A stretch of 13,674 nt of DNA, from positions 1 through 13,674 of the forward strand of contig CBINNP010000080.1 of assembly GCA_966252075.1 (NCBI GenBank). The letters run 5' to 3'. The notes below the pieces were generated by a model. It made no database searches. It saw nothing but the letters and a program-made list of their open reading frames with translations, and was not told where the DNA came from. Position numbers and translations under genes: made by a program. The stretch comes from Solimonas sp966252075. Lineage in GTDB: Bacteria; Pseudomonadota; Gammaproteobacteria; Nevskiales; Nevskiaceae. Of this stretch, positions 1 to 6,238 are shown one piece after another; positions within the stretch are counted from its first letter, which is position 1, and the number at the start of each line of letters is the position of its first letter.

Positions 1-1
1 C

Positions 2-277
2 AGCCCTCTGGCCGGCGTGGTCGGCCTCTCCACCTACATGCCCCTGCACGAGACGCTGGAGGCCGAGGCCAGCCCGCTGTCGCGGCAGACGCCGCTGTTT
101 CTCGCGCACGGCCGTGCCGATCCGGTGGTCGCCTACGCCTGGGGCGAGAGTACCGCGCGTGGCCTGCAGCAGCGCGGCTACGCCGTGGAGTGGCGGAGTT
201 ACCCCATGGGCCACGAAGTCAGCGCCGAGGAGATCGGCGATCTGGCGCGCTGGCTGAGTCTGCGCCTGCAGCTTTGA
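2..277 (+). CDS. Alpha/beta-hydrolase carboxylesterase, C-terminal part (5' truncated)
   Basis: This is the last 91 codons of an open frame that enters from the left edge. It matches the C-terminal half of the carboxylesterase/phospholipase family of alpha/beta hydrolases (Abhydrolase_2, EstB-like), cytoplasmic serine esterases acting on short-chain esters. The segment GLSTYMP near fragment residues 8-14 follows the strand after the nucleophile region. HGRADPVV carries the probable catalytic Asp (fragment residue 40), and YPMGHEV carries the probable catalytic His (residue 71). The Gly-x-Ser-x-Gly nucleophile elbow must lie upstream of the window. A GTG at 17 is in frame but is internal, because the frame and the homology-like sequence continue to the edge. 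The gene converges on the hybrid kinase gene with 8 bp between stop codons. No clear terminator hairpin is visible there. The natural substrate cannot be told. Confidence 0.88.
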   Translation, partial: SPLAGVVGLSTYMPLHETLEAEASPLSRQTPLFLAHGRADPVVAYAWGESTARGLQQRGYAVEWRSYPMGHEVSAEEIGDLARWLSLRLQL

Positions 278-285
278 GCCCGGCC

Positions 286-2241
286 TCAGCCGTTGCGGTC
301 CAGCGTCAGCGAGCGGATCAGGGCCTGCAGGCGCTCGAAATCGACCGGCTTGGTCAGGTGCGCGGTGAAGCCGGCATCGCGGCAACGGCGGATATCGTCG
401 GCCATGCCGAAGCCCGTCATCGCGATGGACGGCGCGTCCTGCGTGGCGTTGAAGCGACGCACCACGTCGACGCCGTCGCCGTCCGGCAGGCCGAGGTCGC
501 TGATCAGCAGGTCGTAGCGCCTCGCCTGCAGCTTGTCCGGCAGCTCGGCCAGGCTGCCCGCTGTTTCGACGGCATGGCCGGACAGGCTCAGCAGCGTCGT
601 CACCGCGATCGTGGTGTCCTCGTTGTCCTCGACCAGCAGAATCTGCAGCGGCCGGCCAGTCGCCGGCTGCGGCGCGGCGGCCGGTGGTGCCGGTCGCGTT
701 TCGGCCAGCGACAGCGGCAACTGCAGCGTGAAGCAGGCGCCGCAGCCACTGCCCTGGCTTTCGGCGCGCAGCGAGCCGCCGTGTTTCTGGGCCAGGGCGT
801 GTGCGATGGCCAGGCCGAGCCCGAGTCCGCCGAACTGGCGATTGATGGTGCCGTCGGCCTGCTCGAAGGCGGAGAAGATGCGCGGCAGCGCCGCGGCGCT
901 GATGCCGATGCCCGAGTCGCTGACGCGCAGCACGATGTGCTGCGTGTCCGGGTTGAAAGTCTCGATGCTGATGCGGCCGCCCGCCGGGGTGAACTTCACG
1001 GCGTTATGCAGCAGGTTGGTGACGATCTGCTGCAGGCGCGTGGCGTCGGCATCCACATGCGTCTGCGTGGCGTCGAGCCTGATCTCCAGGTGCTGGCGCT
1101 TGTCGGCGGTGTCGACGCGCGCGCCGTCCAGCGCCGGCCGCAGGCTGTCGTGCAGGTCCAGCGTCGCCAGCTGCAAGCTCAGGCGGTTATGCGTGATGCT
1201 GCTCAGGTCGAGCAGGTCGTCGATCAGCCGCGCCTCGATCTCGATGTTGCGGCGAATCAGCGGCAGCAGCTCGGCCAGCGCCGGCGGCAGGTCGACGCGC
1301 TGTTCCATGAAGCTGGTAACGGCAAGAATCGGCGTCAGCGGCGTGCGCAGCTCGTGCGAGAGCATCGCCAGGAACTGATCCTTGGCGGCGTTGGCGGCCT
1401 CCGCCGCTTCCTTGGCGCGGCGCATCTCGGCGGCAGCGCGGTGCGCCTCGGTGGTGTCGCGGATGATCTTGGAAAAGCCGGTCAGCTTGCCGTTCTCGTC
1501 GCGGATCGCGGTGGTGACGATCGACACGAAGAACTGCTCGCCATCGCGGCCGGGCATCCAGCTTTCACGCAAATGGCTGTCGTGCTGGGCGGCGACTTCC
1601 AGCGATACGCGCACCTTGCTGTCACCGTCGGCATCGTGCGCATACAAGGTGGCGACCGGCCGGCCGATGATGGCGTCGGCGCGGATGCCGAGCAGCCGCT
1701 CCGCGGCGCTGTTCCAGCTGCGGATGCGGCCTTCCAGATCGAGGCTGATGACCGCGAAGTCCTTGAGGGTGTCGATCAGCTGGCGGAAATTGATCTCGTA
1801 CTCGCGCAGCGTGTTCTCGGCCTTCAGGCGCCCGCGCCGCTCCTCGGCCTGCTCGATGGCGCGCTTGACGGTCATCGGCAGCCGCTGCAGACGCTGCTTG
1901 ACCACGTAATCGGTGGCGCCCTGCCGAAGCATCTCCACGGCATGCTCTTCGCCGAGGGCGCCGGACACGAAGATGAACGGCGTATCCGGTGCCTCGCGCT
2001 GGGCGATCGCCAGGGCGTCGGCGCCAGAGAACATCGGCAGCATGTAGTCGGACAAAATCACATCGAAGCGGTGGTTGGCGAGCTGTTCGCGCAGTCCTGC
2101 CTCGGAGTCGACGATGCTGTAGCTGCAGGCGCAGCCCAGCGTGGCCAACCGTGCCTGGATCAGTTCGGCGTCGAGCCGGTGATCCTCGACCAGCAGGATC
2201 GACAACGGCCGCGGCCAGCGGGTCGCCGGAGCCAGGCTCAT
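286..2241 (-). CDS. REC-PAS-HisKA-HATPase-REC hybrid sensor histidine kinase
   Basis: A 651-residue soluble hybrid histidine kinase with no signal peptide or membrane segment. Domains in order: an N-terminal receiver (about 13-130; acidic pair E19/D20, phospho-acceptor D65 in LSDYMLP, S93, K115); a PAS domain (about 148-268); a HisKA dimerisation helix with the H-box around H296 (MLSHELRTPL); a HATPase_c domain with N-box N413, G1 box DSGIGIS at 442-448 and G2 box GGLGLGL at 471-477; a Pro/Ala-rich linker (about 511-531); and a C-terminal receiver (about 533-648; D582, T609, K631). All residues expected for autokinase and receiver activity are present. The ATG at 2241 overlaps the stop of the response regulator gene by 4 bases, which fixes the start better than the much longer frame running upstream to 2808. 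There is no strong Shine-Dalgarno, so translational coupling is likely. It is the last gene of the bphO-bphP operon, so its input is probably the light signal, perhaps via phosphorylation of its first receiver. That link is inference. Confidence 0.93.
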   Translation of the reverse strand: MSLAPATRWPRPLSILLVEDHRLDAELIQARLATLGCACSYSIVDSEAGLREQLANHRFDVILSDYMLPMFSGADALAIAQREAPDTPFIFVSGALGEEHAVEMLRQGATDYVVKQRLQRLPMTVKRAIEQAEERRGRLKAENTLREYEINFRQLIDTLKDFAVISLDLEGRIRSWNSAAERLLGIRADAIIGRPVATLYAHDADGDSKVRVSLEVAAQHDSHLRESWMPGRDGEQFFVSIVTTAIRDENGKLTGFSKIIRDTTEAHRAAAEMRRAKEAAEAANAAKDQFLAMLSHELRTPLTPILAVTSFMEQRVDLPPALAELLPLIRRNIEIEARLIDDLLDLSSITHNRLSLQLATLDLHDSLRPALDGARVDTADKRQHLEIRLDATQTHVDADATRLQQIVTNLLHNAVKFTPAGGRISIETFNPDTQHIVLRVSDSGIGISAAALPRIFSAFEQADGTINRQFGGLGLGLAIAHALAQKHGGSLRAESQGSGCGACFTLQLPLSLAETRPAPPAAAPQPATGRPLQILLVEDNEDTTIAVTTLLSLSGHAVETAGSLAELPDKLQARRYDLLISDLGLPDGDGVDVVRRFNATQDAPSIAMTGFGMADDIRRCRDAGFTAHLTKPVDFERLQALIRSLTLDRNG

Positions 2242-2690
2242 CGCCGCAGCACACGCGCCGAACCCGGCGGCGGTTCGTTGAGCACGGCCCAGAAGACGCC
2301 GAGATCGGCGATCGCCTCGACGAAGTCGCGGAAGTCGACCGGCTTGACCACGTAGGCATTGACCCCCAGCTCGTAGCTGCGCAGCAGATCCGGCTCCTCG
2401 CGCGACGAGGTCAGCATGACCACCGGAACGCTCTTGAGCGACGGGGTGCTGCGCACCGCCTGCAGCACCTCGATGCCATCGAGCTTGGGCAGCTTGAGAT
2501 CGAGCAGGATCACCGCCGGATTGCCGGCGACGCGTGCGCCGAAGGCGCCGCGCATCAGCAGGTAATCGAGTGCCTCGGCGCCGTCGCGGGCGATGACGAC
2601 CTCGTTGGCGAGCTGGCTTTTGGCCAGCGCGATCAAGGTCAGCTCGAGGTCCTTGGGGTTGTCTTCGACGAGCAGGATCGGTTTGAGCAT
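2238..2690 (-). CDS. Single-domain response regulator (phytochrome-associated, Rcp/CheY-like)
   Basis: A 150-residue protein consisting of one receiver domain and no output domain. Visible receiver residues are the acidic pair E9/D10 (LLVEDNP), the phospho-acceptor D64 in LLDLKLP, T94 in VMLTSS, and K116 in VVKPVD. The insertion after the second helix and the sequence style resemble the Rcp1-type regulators commonly encoded next to phytochrome kinases, which accept phosphate from the phytochrome His. It starts 2 bp after the bphP stop and overlaps the hybrid kinase start by 4 bases. The start lacks a good ribosome-binding site, consistent with coupled translation from bphP. It probably takes phosphate from BphP, the hybrid kinase or both, and could act as a phosphate shuttle or sink. 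Its end target is not visible. Family assignment is secure; partner assignment is inference from gene order. Confidence 0.93.
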   Translation of the reverse strand: MLKPILLVEDNPKDLELTLIALAKSQLANEVVIARDGAEALDYLLMRGAFGARVAGNPAVILLDLKLPKLDGIEVLQAVRSTPSLKSVPVVMLTSSREEPDLLRSYELGVNAYVVKPVDFRDFVEAIADLGVFWAVLNEPPPGSARVLRR

Positions 2691-2692
2691 GG

Positions 2693-4945
2693 TCAGGAAA
2701 CAGCGGGACGGGAAATCTTGGGCAGTGAGAACGAGAACGTGGCACCGCGATCGAGCTCGCCTTCGGCCCAGACGTGGCCGTCGTGCCGCTCGATGATTCG
2801 GCGGACATTGGCCAGGCCGATGCCGGTACCTTCGAAGTCCTCCATGCGGTGCAGGCGCTGGAACACGCCGAACAGCTTGTTCGCGTACTTCATGCTGAAG
2901 CCGACGCCGTTATCGCGGACATGGATGACGTGGCTGTCCGGCTGGTCCTCGGCCTCGATGCTGATCCGCGCCGGCGTGCGCGTACGCGTGTACTTGATGG
3001 CGTTCGACAGCAGGTTGCGCAAGGCCAGCTGCAGGAAGGTCGGGTCACCGTTCACCACCGGCAGCGAGCCGATCGTCCATTGCAGATCGCGGTCCTTGAG
3101 CTCGTCGCGCAGATCGTCGATCACGTGGCGAACCAGCTCGTCCAGCGGCACCGCGGCGCGTTGCAATGCGCTGCGGCCCATGTGCGAGAAGTTCAGCAGG
3201 CTGTCGACCAGGCTGCCGGCGAAGTGCGCCGAGTCTTCGATGTTGTGCAGGAAGCGCGTACCGCGCTCGCTGAGCCGGGCGCCTTCGAACTCGCGCAGCA
3301 GGTCCGCGTAGCCGACGATGTGCCGCAGCGGTGCGCGCAAGTCGTGCGACACCGAGTACGAAAAGGCTTCGAGCTCGCGATTGGAGCGCGCCAGCTCTCC
3401 GGCCAGCGCCGCCATTTCCTCGGCGCGGCGCAACACCACCGCCAGAATCGCCGTGCGGAACTCCATCGCGCTTTCGATTTCGCTGCGCCGCCACGGCGCC
3501 GCGCGGCCGCGCACGGTCTGGGCCCACTGCGCGAAGCTGCCGCGCGGCTGCAGCCGCTGCGCGGCACCCGGATCGTCCGGGTGCGGCTCCTTGGTCGGCT
3601 TGCCGGCCCAGTTCACGGTCTGCACGACTTCCGGCCGGAACCAGATCAGATAGTGCTGGTGCAACTGCGAGATGGCGATCGCCAGCACGCCGGCGACCGA
3701 TTCGAGTGCGTCGGCGTCGGCGTAGTCGGCGGCGAGCTGATGGGTGTGGAAGATGCCGTCGGTCGCGCGCGGGTTGATCCAGTCGAGCAGCGCCAGGATC
3801 TTCGGTTCCGCCGGCGCGTTGCCGATCCGCAGGCAGCGCCCGCCGGAGACGATGGCCGCTCCGCTGGCCTCGGCGAAGGCCAGCAGAGCCGCGGGCCGCG
3901 CCGCCAGTCCGTCGACGAAGTTGTCGCCATCGGTCATCGAGGACAGCAGCGCCACCATGCGCCGGCGTAGCTCCAGGCCATGCGCGGATTCGCTGCGCTC
4001 CTCCTTGGCTTCGATCTGCAAGGACAGGATCTGGCCCAGATGCTCGCAGGCGGTACGCACGTCGAACGGCAGCGTGCGTGCGCTGGCGTGATGGCAGGAG
4101 ATCAGGCCCCATAGCGCGCCGCGGACGATGATCGAGATCGACATCGACGCCAGCGTGCCCATGTTCTTCATGTACTGGACGTGCAGCGGCGAGACGCTGC
4201 GCAGGCCCGAGTGCCGCAGATCGGTCGGTGTGCCGCGCTGTGGATGCAAGGCCGGCACCAGCGGCGACGGCGTGTAGTTGGCGTCGGCAATCAGGCGGAT
4301 GTGATTGGCCAGATAGAGCTCGCGTGCCTGTCGGGGAATGTCCGACGCGGGGAAGTGCAAGCCCATGTAGGCGTCGTAACCGGCTTCGAGACTCTCGCCG
4401 AGCACGTGGCCGTGGCCATCGTCGTTGAAGCGGTAGACCAGCACGCGGCCGAAGCCGGTGATGCGGCGCATCTCGCGCGCCGCCAGCGCGCAGAGCTCGT
4501 CGACCGATTCGGACTGCTGCAAGCTGGCCACGAACGAGCGCACCAGCGGGTACATCGAGGCGAAGCTGCCATCGCCGCCGCCGCCGGCCGGTTCCAGTTC
4601 GAGGATCAGCAGGCCGTCATGACGATGCAGGATGGCGTCCATCGCGGTGCCGGCGAAGGCCAGGGCGCCGAGATAGAGCGGCTTGTCCAGGGTGCCCGTG
4701 CAGGCCTTGTGCAGGCGCCGTACGGCGGCATCGTCGACCAGCGCGGCGAAGGCGCTGCCCAGCAGCTGCTGGGCCGGCTGCCGCAGCAGCGTGCCGACGT
4801 TGGCGCTGAGCTGGCTGATGGTCAGCGCCGGTTCGTCGAGGCAGAACCAATAGCCATGCGGCTGGATCGCGCCGGGACTGTGGATCGGCTCGCGCTCGCA
4901 GGCGTCCGGCTGCATCGGCGACAGCGCCGCTTCGGACGTGCTCAT
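2693..4945 (-). CDS. bphP: Bacteriophytochrome (biliverdin-binding light-sensing histidine kinase)
   Basis: A 750-residue red/far-red photoreceptor kinase of the cytoplasm with PAS-GAF-PHY-HisKA-HATPase_c order. The N-terminal PAS (about 15-120) has Cys16 just before EREPIHSPGAIQPHG, the usual thioether attachment site for biliverdin in bacteriophytochromes. The GAF domain (about 140-310) holds the PASDIP motif (199-204, with D202) and the chromophore-contacting H255 in SPLHVQYMKNM. The PHY domain (about 325-510) shows tongue elements WAGKP (446-450) and PRGSF (467-471). The kinase part has H534 in SVSHDLRAPL, N-box N648, DNGVGFS (678-684) and GTGIGL (706-711), so it should be an active kinase. 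The ATG at 4945 overlaps the bphO stop by 4 bases and has GGAG 6 nt upstream. A longer in-frame extension to 5215 lies inside bphO and is not used. It needs biliverdin from BphO and probably phosphorylates the downstream receivers. Absorption states and kinase polarity cannot be read from sequence. Confidence 0.97.
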   Translation of the reverse strand: MSTSEAALSPMQPDACEREPIHSPGAIQPHGYWFCLDEPALTISQLSANVGTLLRQPAQQLLGSAFAALVDDAAVRRLHKACTGTLDKPLYLGALAFAGTAMDAILHRHDGLLILELEPAGGGGDGSFASMYPLVRSFVASLQQSESVDELCALAAREMRRITGFGRVLVYRFNDDGHGHVLGESLEAGYDAYMGLHFPASDIPRQARELYLANHIRLIADANYTPSPLVPALHPQRGTPTDLRHSGLRSVSPLHVQYMKNMGTLASMSISIIVRGALWGLISCHHASARTLPFDVRTACEHLGQILSLQIEAKEERSESAHGLELRRRMVALLSSMTDGDNFVDGLAARPAALLAFAEASGAAIVSGGRCLRIGNAPAEPKILALLDWINPRATDGIFHTHQLAADYADADALESVAGVLAIAISQLHQHYLIWFRPEVVQTVNWAGKPTKEPHPDDPGAAQRLQPRGSFAQWAQTVRGRAAPWRRSEIESAMEFRTAILAVVLRRAEEMAALAGELARSNRELEAFSYSVSHDLRAPLRHIVGYADLLREFEGARLSERGTRFLHNIEDSAHFAGSLVDSLLNFSHMGRSALQRAAVPLDELVRHVIDDLRDELKDRDLQWTIGSLPVVNGDPTFLQLALRNLLSNAIKYTRTRTPARISIEAEDQPDSHVIHVRDNGVGFSMKYANKLFGVFQRLHRMEDFEGTGIGLANVRRIIERHDGHVWAEGELDRGATFSFSLPKISRPAVS

Positions 4946-5526
4946 GCGGCGCTCCGCTGCGCGTGCGCGAACCAGCGACGCAGATCGTCGAAACCGGCGT
5001 GCGCGGCGGCTACTGCGGCATCGTGCTCGGCGGGCGCCAGCGCGGCGGTCATGCGCGCGCGGAAGGCCTGCCACATGGCACCGCTGCGCGCGCCGTGGCC
5101 GAGAAAGTAAGCGTTGCCGCGTCCCTCGGAGAAAGCGAGATGGCGGGACAGATGCGGGCCGATGATGCGCGCGCCGAGCGTCGAACCTTCCATCACGTAG
5201 AAGCGGCCGAACCACGCTGCCTGCCGGCGCATGTCGCGCAGCGGCGGATGCCGCGGCAGCGTCGCCAGCGTGGCCGGGCCGACGCCGAGCGCCTGCAGAT
5301 CGGCACGCAGTCGATCGGCGCGCAGCCGACCGGCGAGCAGGTCGCGCTGGCCGCCCGGACAGTGCTCGCGGAGCGCCGCCTCGTAAGGCTCTACGTAACC
5401 GAGAAAGCCCTGCAGCAGCTCGATGTAGCGCACGCGCGTCAACCGCGGGCTCAGCAGATCCAGCTGATCTTCGAGCGCCTGGTGAGCGGGGGCGGTTTCA
5501 TTCTTGAGACGGGCGAACAAGTCCAT
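4942..5526 (-). CDS. bphO: Bacterial heme oxygenase (BphO), biliverdin supplier
   Basis: A 194-residue soluble, all-helical heme oxygenase of the bacterial BphO/PigA/HemO type; the length is normal for the family. It cleaves heme with O2 and electrons to biliverdin, CO and iron. His15 in APAHQALE is the expected proximal heme ligand, and VMEGSTLGARIIGPHL (about 111-126) corresponds to the glycine-rich distal helix over the heme. It is the first gene of the operon and overlaps bphP by ATGA, the standard arrangement in which the enzyme supplies the chromophore to the phytochrome. The ATG at 5526 is the first good start; no strong Shine-Dalgarno precedes it. The redox partner is not encoded here. 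A role in iron recovery from heme is possible, but the bphP coupling argues for chromophore synthesis. Confidence 0.95.
   Translation of the reverse strand: MDLFARLKNETAPAHQALEDQLDLLSPRLTRVRYIELLQGFLGYVEPYEAALREHCPGGQRDLLAGRLRADRLRADLQALGVGPATLATLPRHPPLRDMRRQAAWFGRFYVMEGSTLGARIIGPHLSRHLAFSEGRGNAYFLGHGARSGAMWQAFRARMTAALAPAEHDAAVAAAHAGFDDLRRWFAHAQRSAA
4952..4955 (-). promoter_or_regulatory. Ribosome-binding site of bphP
   Basis: GGAG on the minus strand, 6 nt before the ATG at 4945 and inside the 3' end of bphO. It supports the 4945 start over upstream in-frame codons. It also shows that bphP can recruit ribosomes itself as well as by coupling through the ATGA overlap. Confidence 0.6.
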
Positions 5527-5558
5527 CGTTCACGGTCAGACTGCAGAAATGACTGGGG

Positions 5559-5564
5559 ATCATA
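5559..5564 (-). promoter_or_regulatory. Candidate -10 element for the bphO-bphP operon
   Basis: TATGAT on the minus strand in the 87-bp gap between blc and bphO matches 5 of 6 bases of the sigma-70 -10 consensus and would start transcription near 5552, about 26 nt before the bphO ATG. No convincing -35 lies 16-18 bp upstream, so this may need an activator. Read-through from blc is equally possible. Confidence 0.3.
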
Positions 5565-5577
5565 GCGGCTGAGTGCA

Positions 5578-5604
5578 ACGCGAGGCGCATCGTGCGTTTC
5601 GCGT
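5578..5604. other. Inverted repeat between blc and bphO
   Basis: Arms ACGCGA and TCGCGT enclose an inner CGCA-TCG-TGCG repeat. Read as + strand RNA the whole element can fold into a 12-bp stem with two G-U pairs and a 3-nt loop. Read in the direction of the genes (minus), the two middle pairs become A/C mismatches. There is no T-run on the gene side, so it is a poor intrinsic terminator. It could be a weak transcript end for blc, an operator, or chance in GC-rich DNA. Confidence 0.35.
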
Positions 5605-5613
5605 GAGCGGGCC

Positions 5614-6171
5614 TCAGGGCTGCGGCTTGTGCGGGTGGCCGGGATCGGGCCAGCGCTGCGGTACCTTGTTCAGCTTGGCGATGTCATAGCCGAGCGCGGC
5701 GATGCGCTGTGTGAATGCCTCGTACTCCTGGTCCGGAATGGTCGGTGTGCGCGACAGCAGCCAGACGTAGTCCCGCTTGTTGCGGGCGACGATGGCACGC
5801 GAATAGTCGTCGGCCAGATAGACGATCAGGTACTCGGCCTTGATCGGCCAGAAGAACTGCACGCCCCATTCGGCGTTGCTGTCCTTGTCGACGACGAAGC
5901 CCTTGGACTCCAGCGTCTTGATGCTGCCGTCGAAGCCGTTCTTGCGATAGGTGAAACGCGTCGGAATATTGCCGTCGGCGTCGACCTCGTAATGCTCGAC
6001 CGAGTTGTAGGCGTTCTTCTCGATCGACGGCGGGATATTGGCGATCACGTACCAGTCTCCGGCGTAGCGCTGCAGGTCGACCTGCGGCACGGTCTGCAGC
6101 GGCGGCAGATCGGCGGCGGTGGCGCTGCAGGACAGCAGCATCGCGACGGCAGAGGCGAGCCAGTGCTTCAT
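5614..6171 (-). CDS. blc: Blc-type bacterial lipocalin with signal peptide
   Basis: A 185-residue exported lipocalin, the usual length for Blc proteins. These eight-stranded barrels bind hydrophobic ligands such as fatty acids or lysophospholipids at the outer membrane. The first 19-20 residues form a signal peptide. It can be read as signal peptidase I (SATA before ADL) or as lipoprotein processing at Cys15 (MLLSC), as in E. coli Blc, though Leu at -2 is not ideal for a lipobox. Lipocalin signatures are RYAGDWYVIA (GxW motif near residues 38-40) and DYVWLLSRTP (about 134-143). The end (about 171-185) is Pro/His-rich. I chose the ATG at 6171 because GGAG sits 6 nt upstream. The in-frame ATG at 6183 overlaps that site and would spoil the signal peptide start. 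It lies 67 bp after tamB and 87 bp before bphO on the same strand. A link to bilin binding is conceivable but unproven. Confidence 0.93.
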   Translation of the reverse strand: MKHWLASAVAMLLSCSATAADLPPLQTVPQVDLQRYAGDWYVIANIPPSIEKNAYNSVEHYEVDADGNIPTRFTYRKNGFDGSIKTLESKGFVVDKDSNAEWGVQFFWPIKAEYLIVYLADDYSRAIVARNKRDYVWLLSRTPTIPDQEYEAFTQRIAALGYDIAKLNKVPQRWPDPGHPHKPQP

Positions 6172-6177
6172 GGTGAG

Positions 6178-6181
6178 CTCC
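6178..6181 (-). promoter_or_regulatory. Ribosome-binding site deciding the blc start
   Basis: GGAG on the minus strand, 6 nt before the ATG at 6171. It overlaps the alternative upstream ATG (6183), so it favours the shorter protein that begins directly with its signal peptide. Confidence 0.6.
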
Positions 6182-6238
6182 ATTGGGGAATGGCTACTCT
6201 AGCCTGCACCGCTCATGCTGAACCGCGGGCGAGCGGGC

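Noticed and set aside
278..285. Possible bidirectional terminator between the esterase and hybrid kinase genes
   Set aside because: Only 8 bp separate the stop codons and I see no stem-loop with a T-run around them.
190..2355. Long + strand open frame (721 codons) opposite the hybrid kinase gene
   Set aside because: It mirrors a clear minus-strand gene with full domain content. The + strand translation is Arg/Gln/Ala-rich, without domains, as expected from GC-rich third positions.
2242..2808. Upstream extension of the hybrid kinase frame
   Set aside because: It overlaps the entire response regulator gene in another frame and reads as Arg/Pro-rich nonsense; the overlapping ATG at 2241 is the natural start.
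4946..5215. Upstream extension of the phytochrome frame
   Set aside because: It lies inside bphO and has no PAS-like sequence. The ATG at 4945 has a ribosome-binding site and gives the expected N-terminal Cys position.
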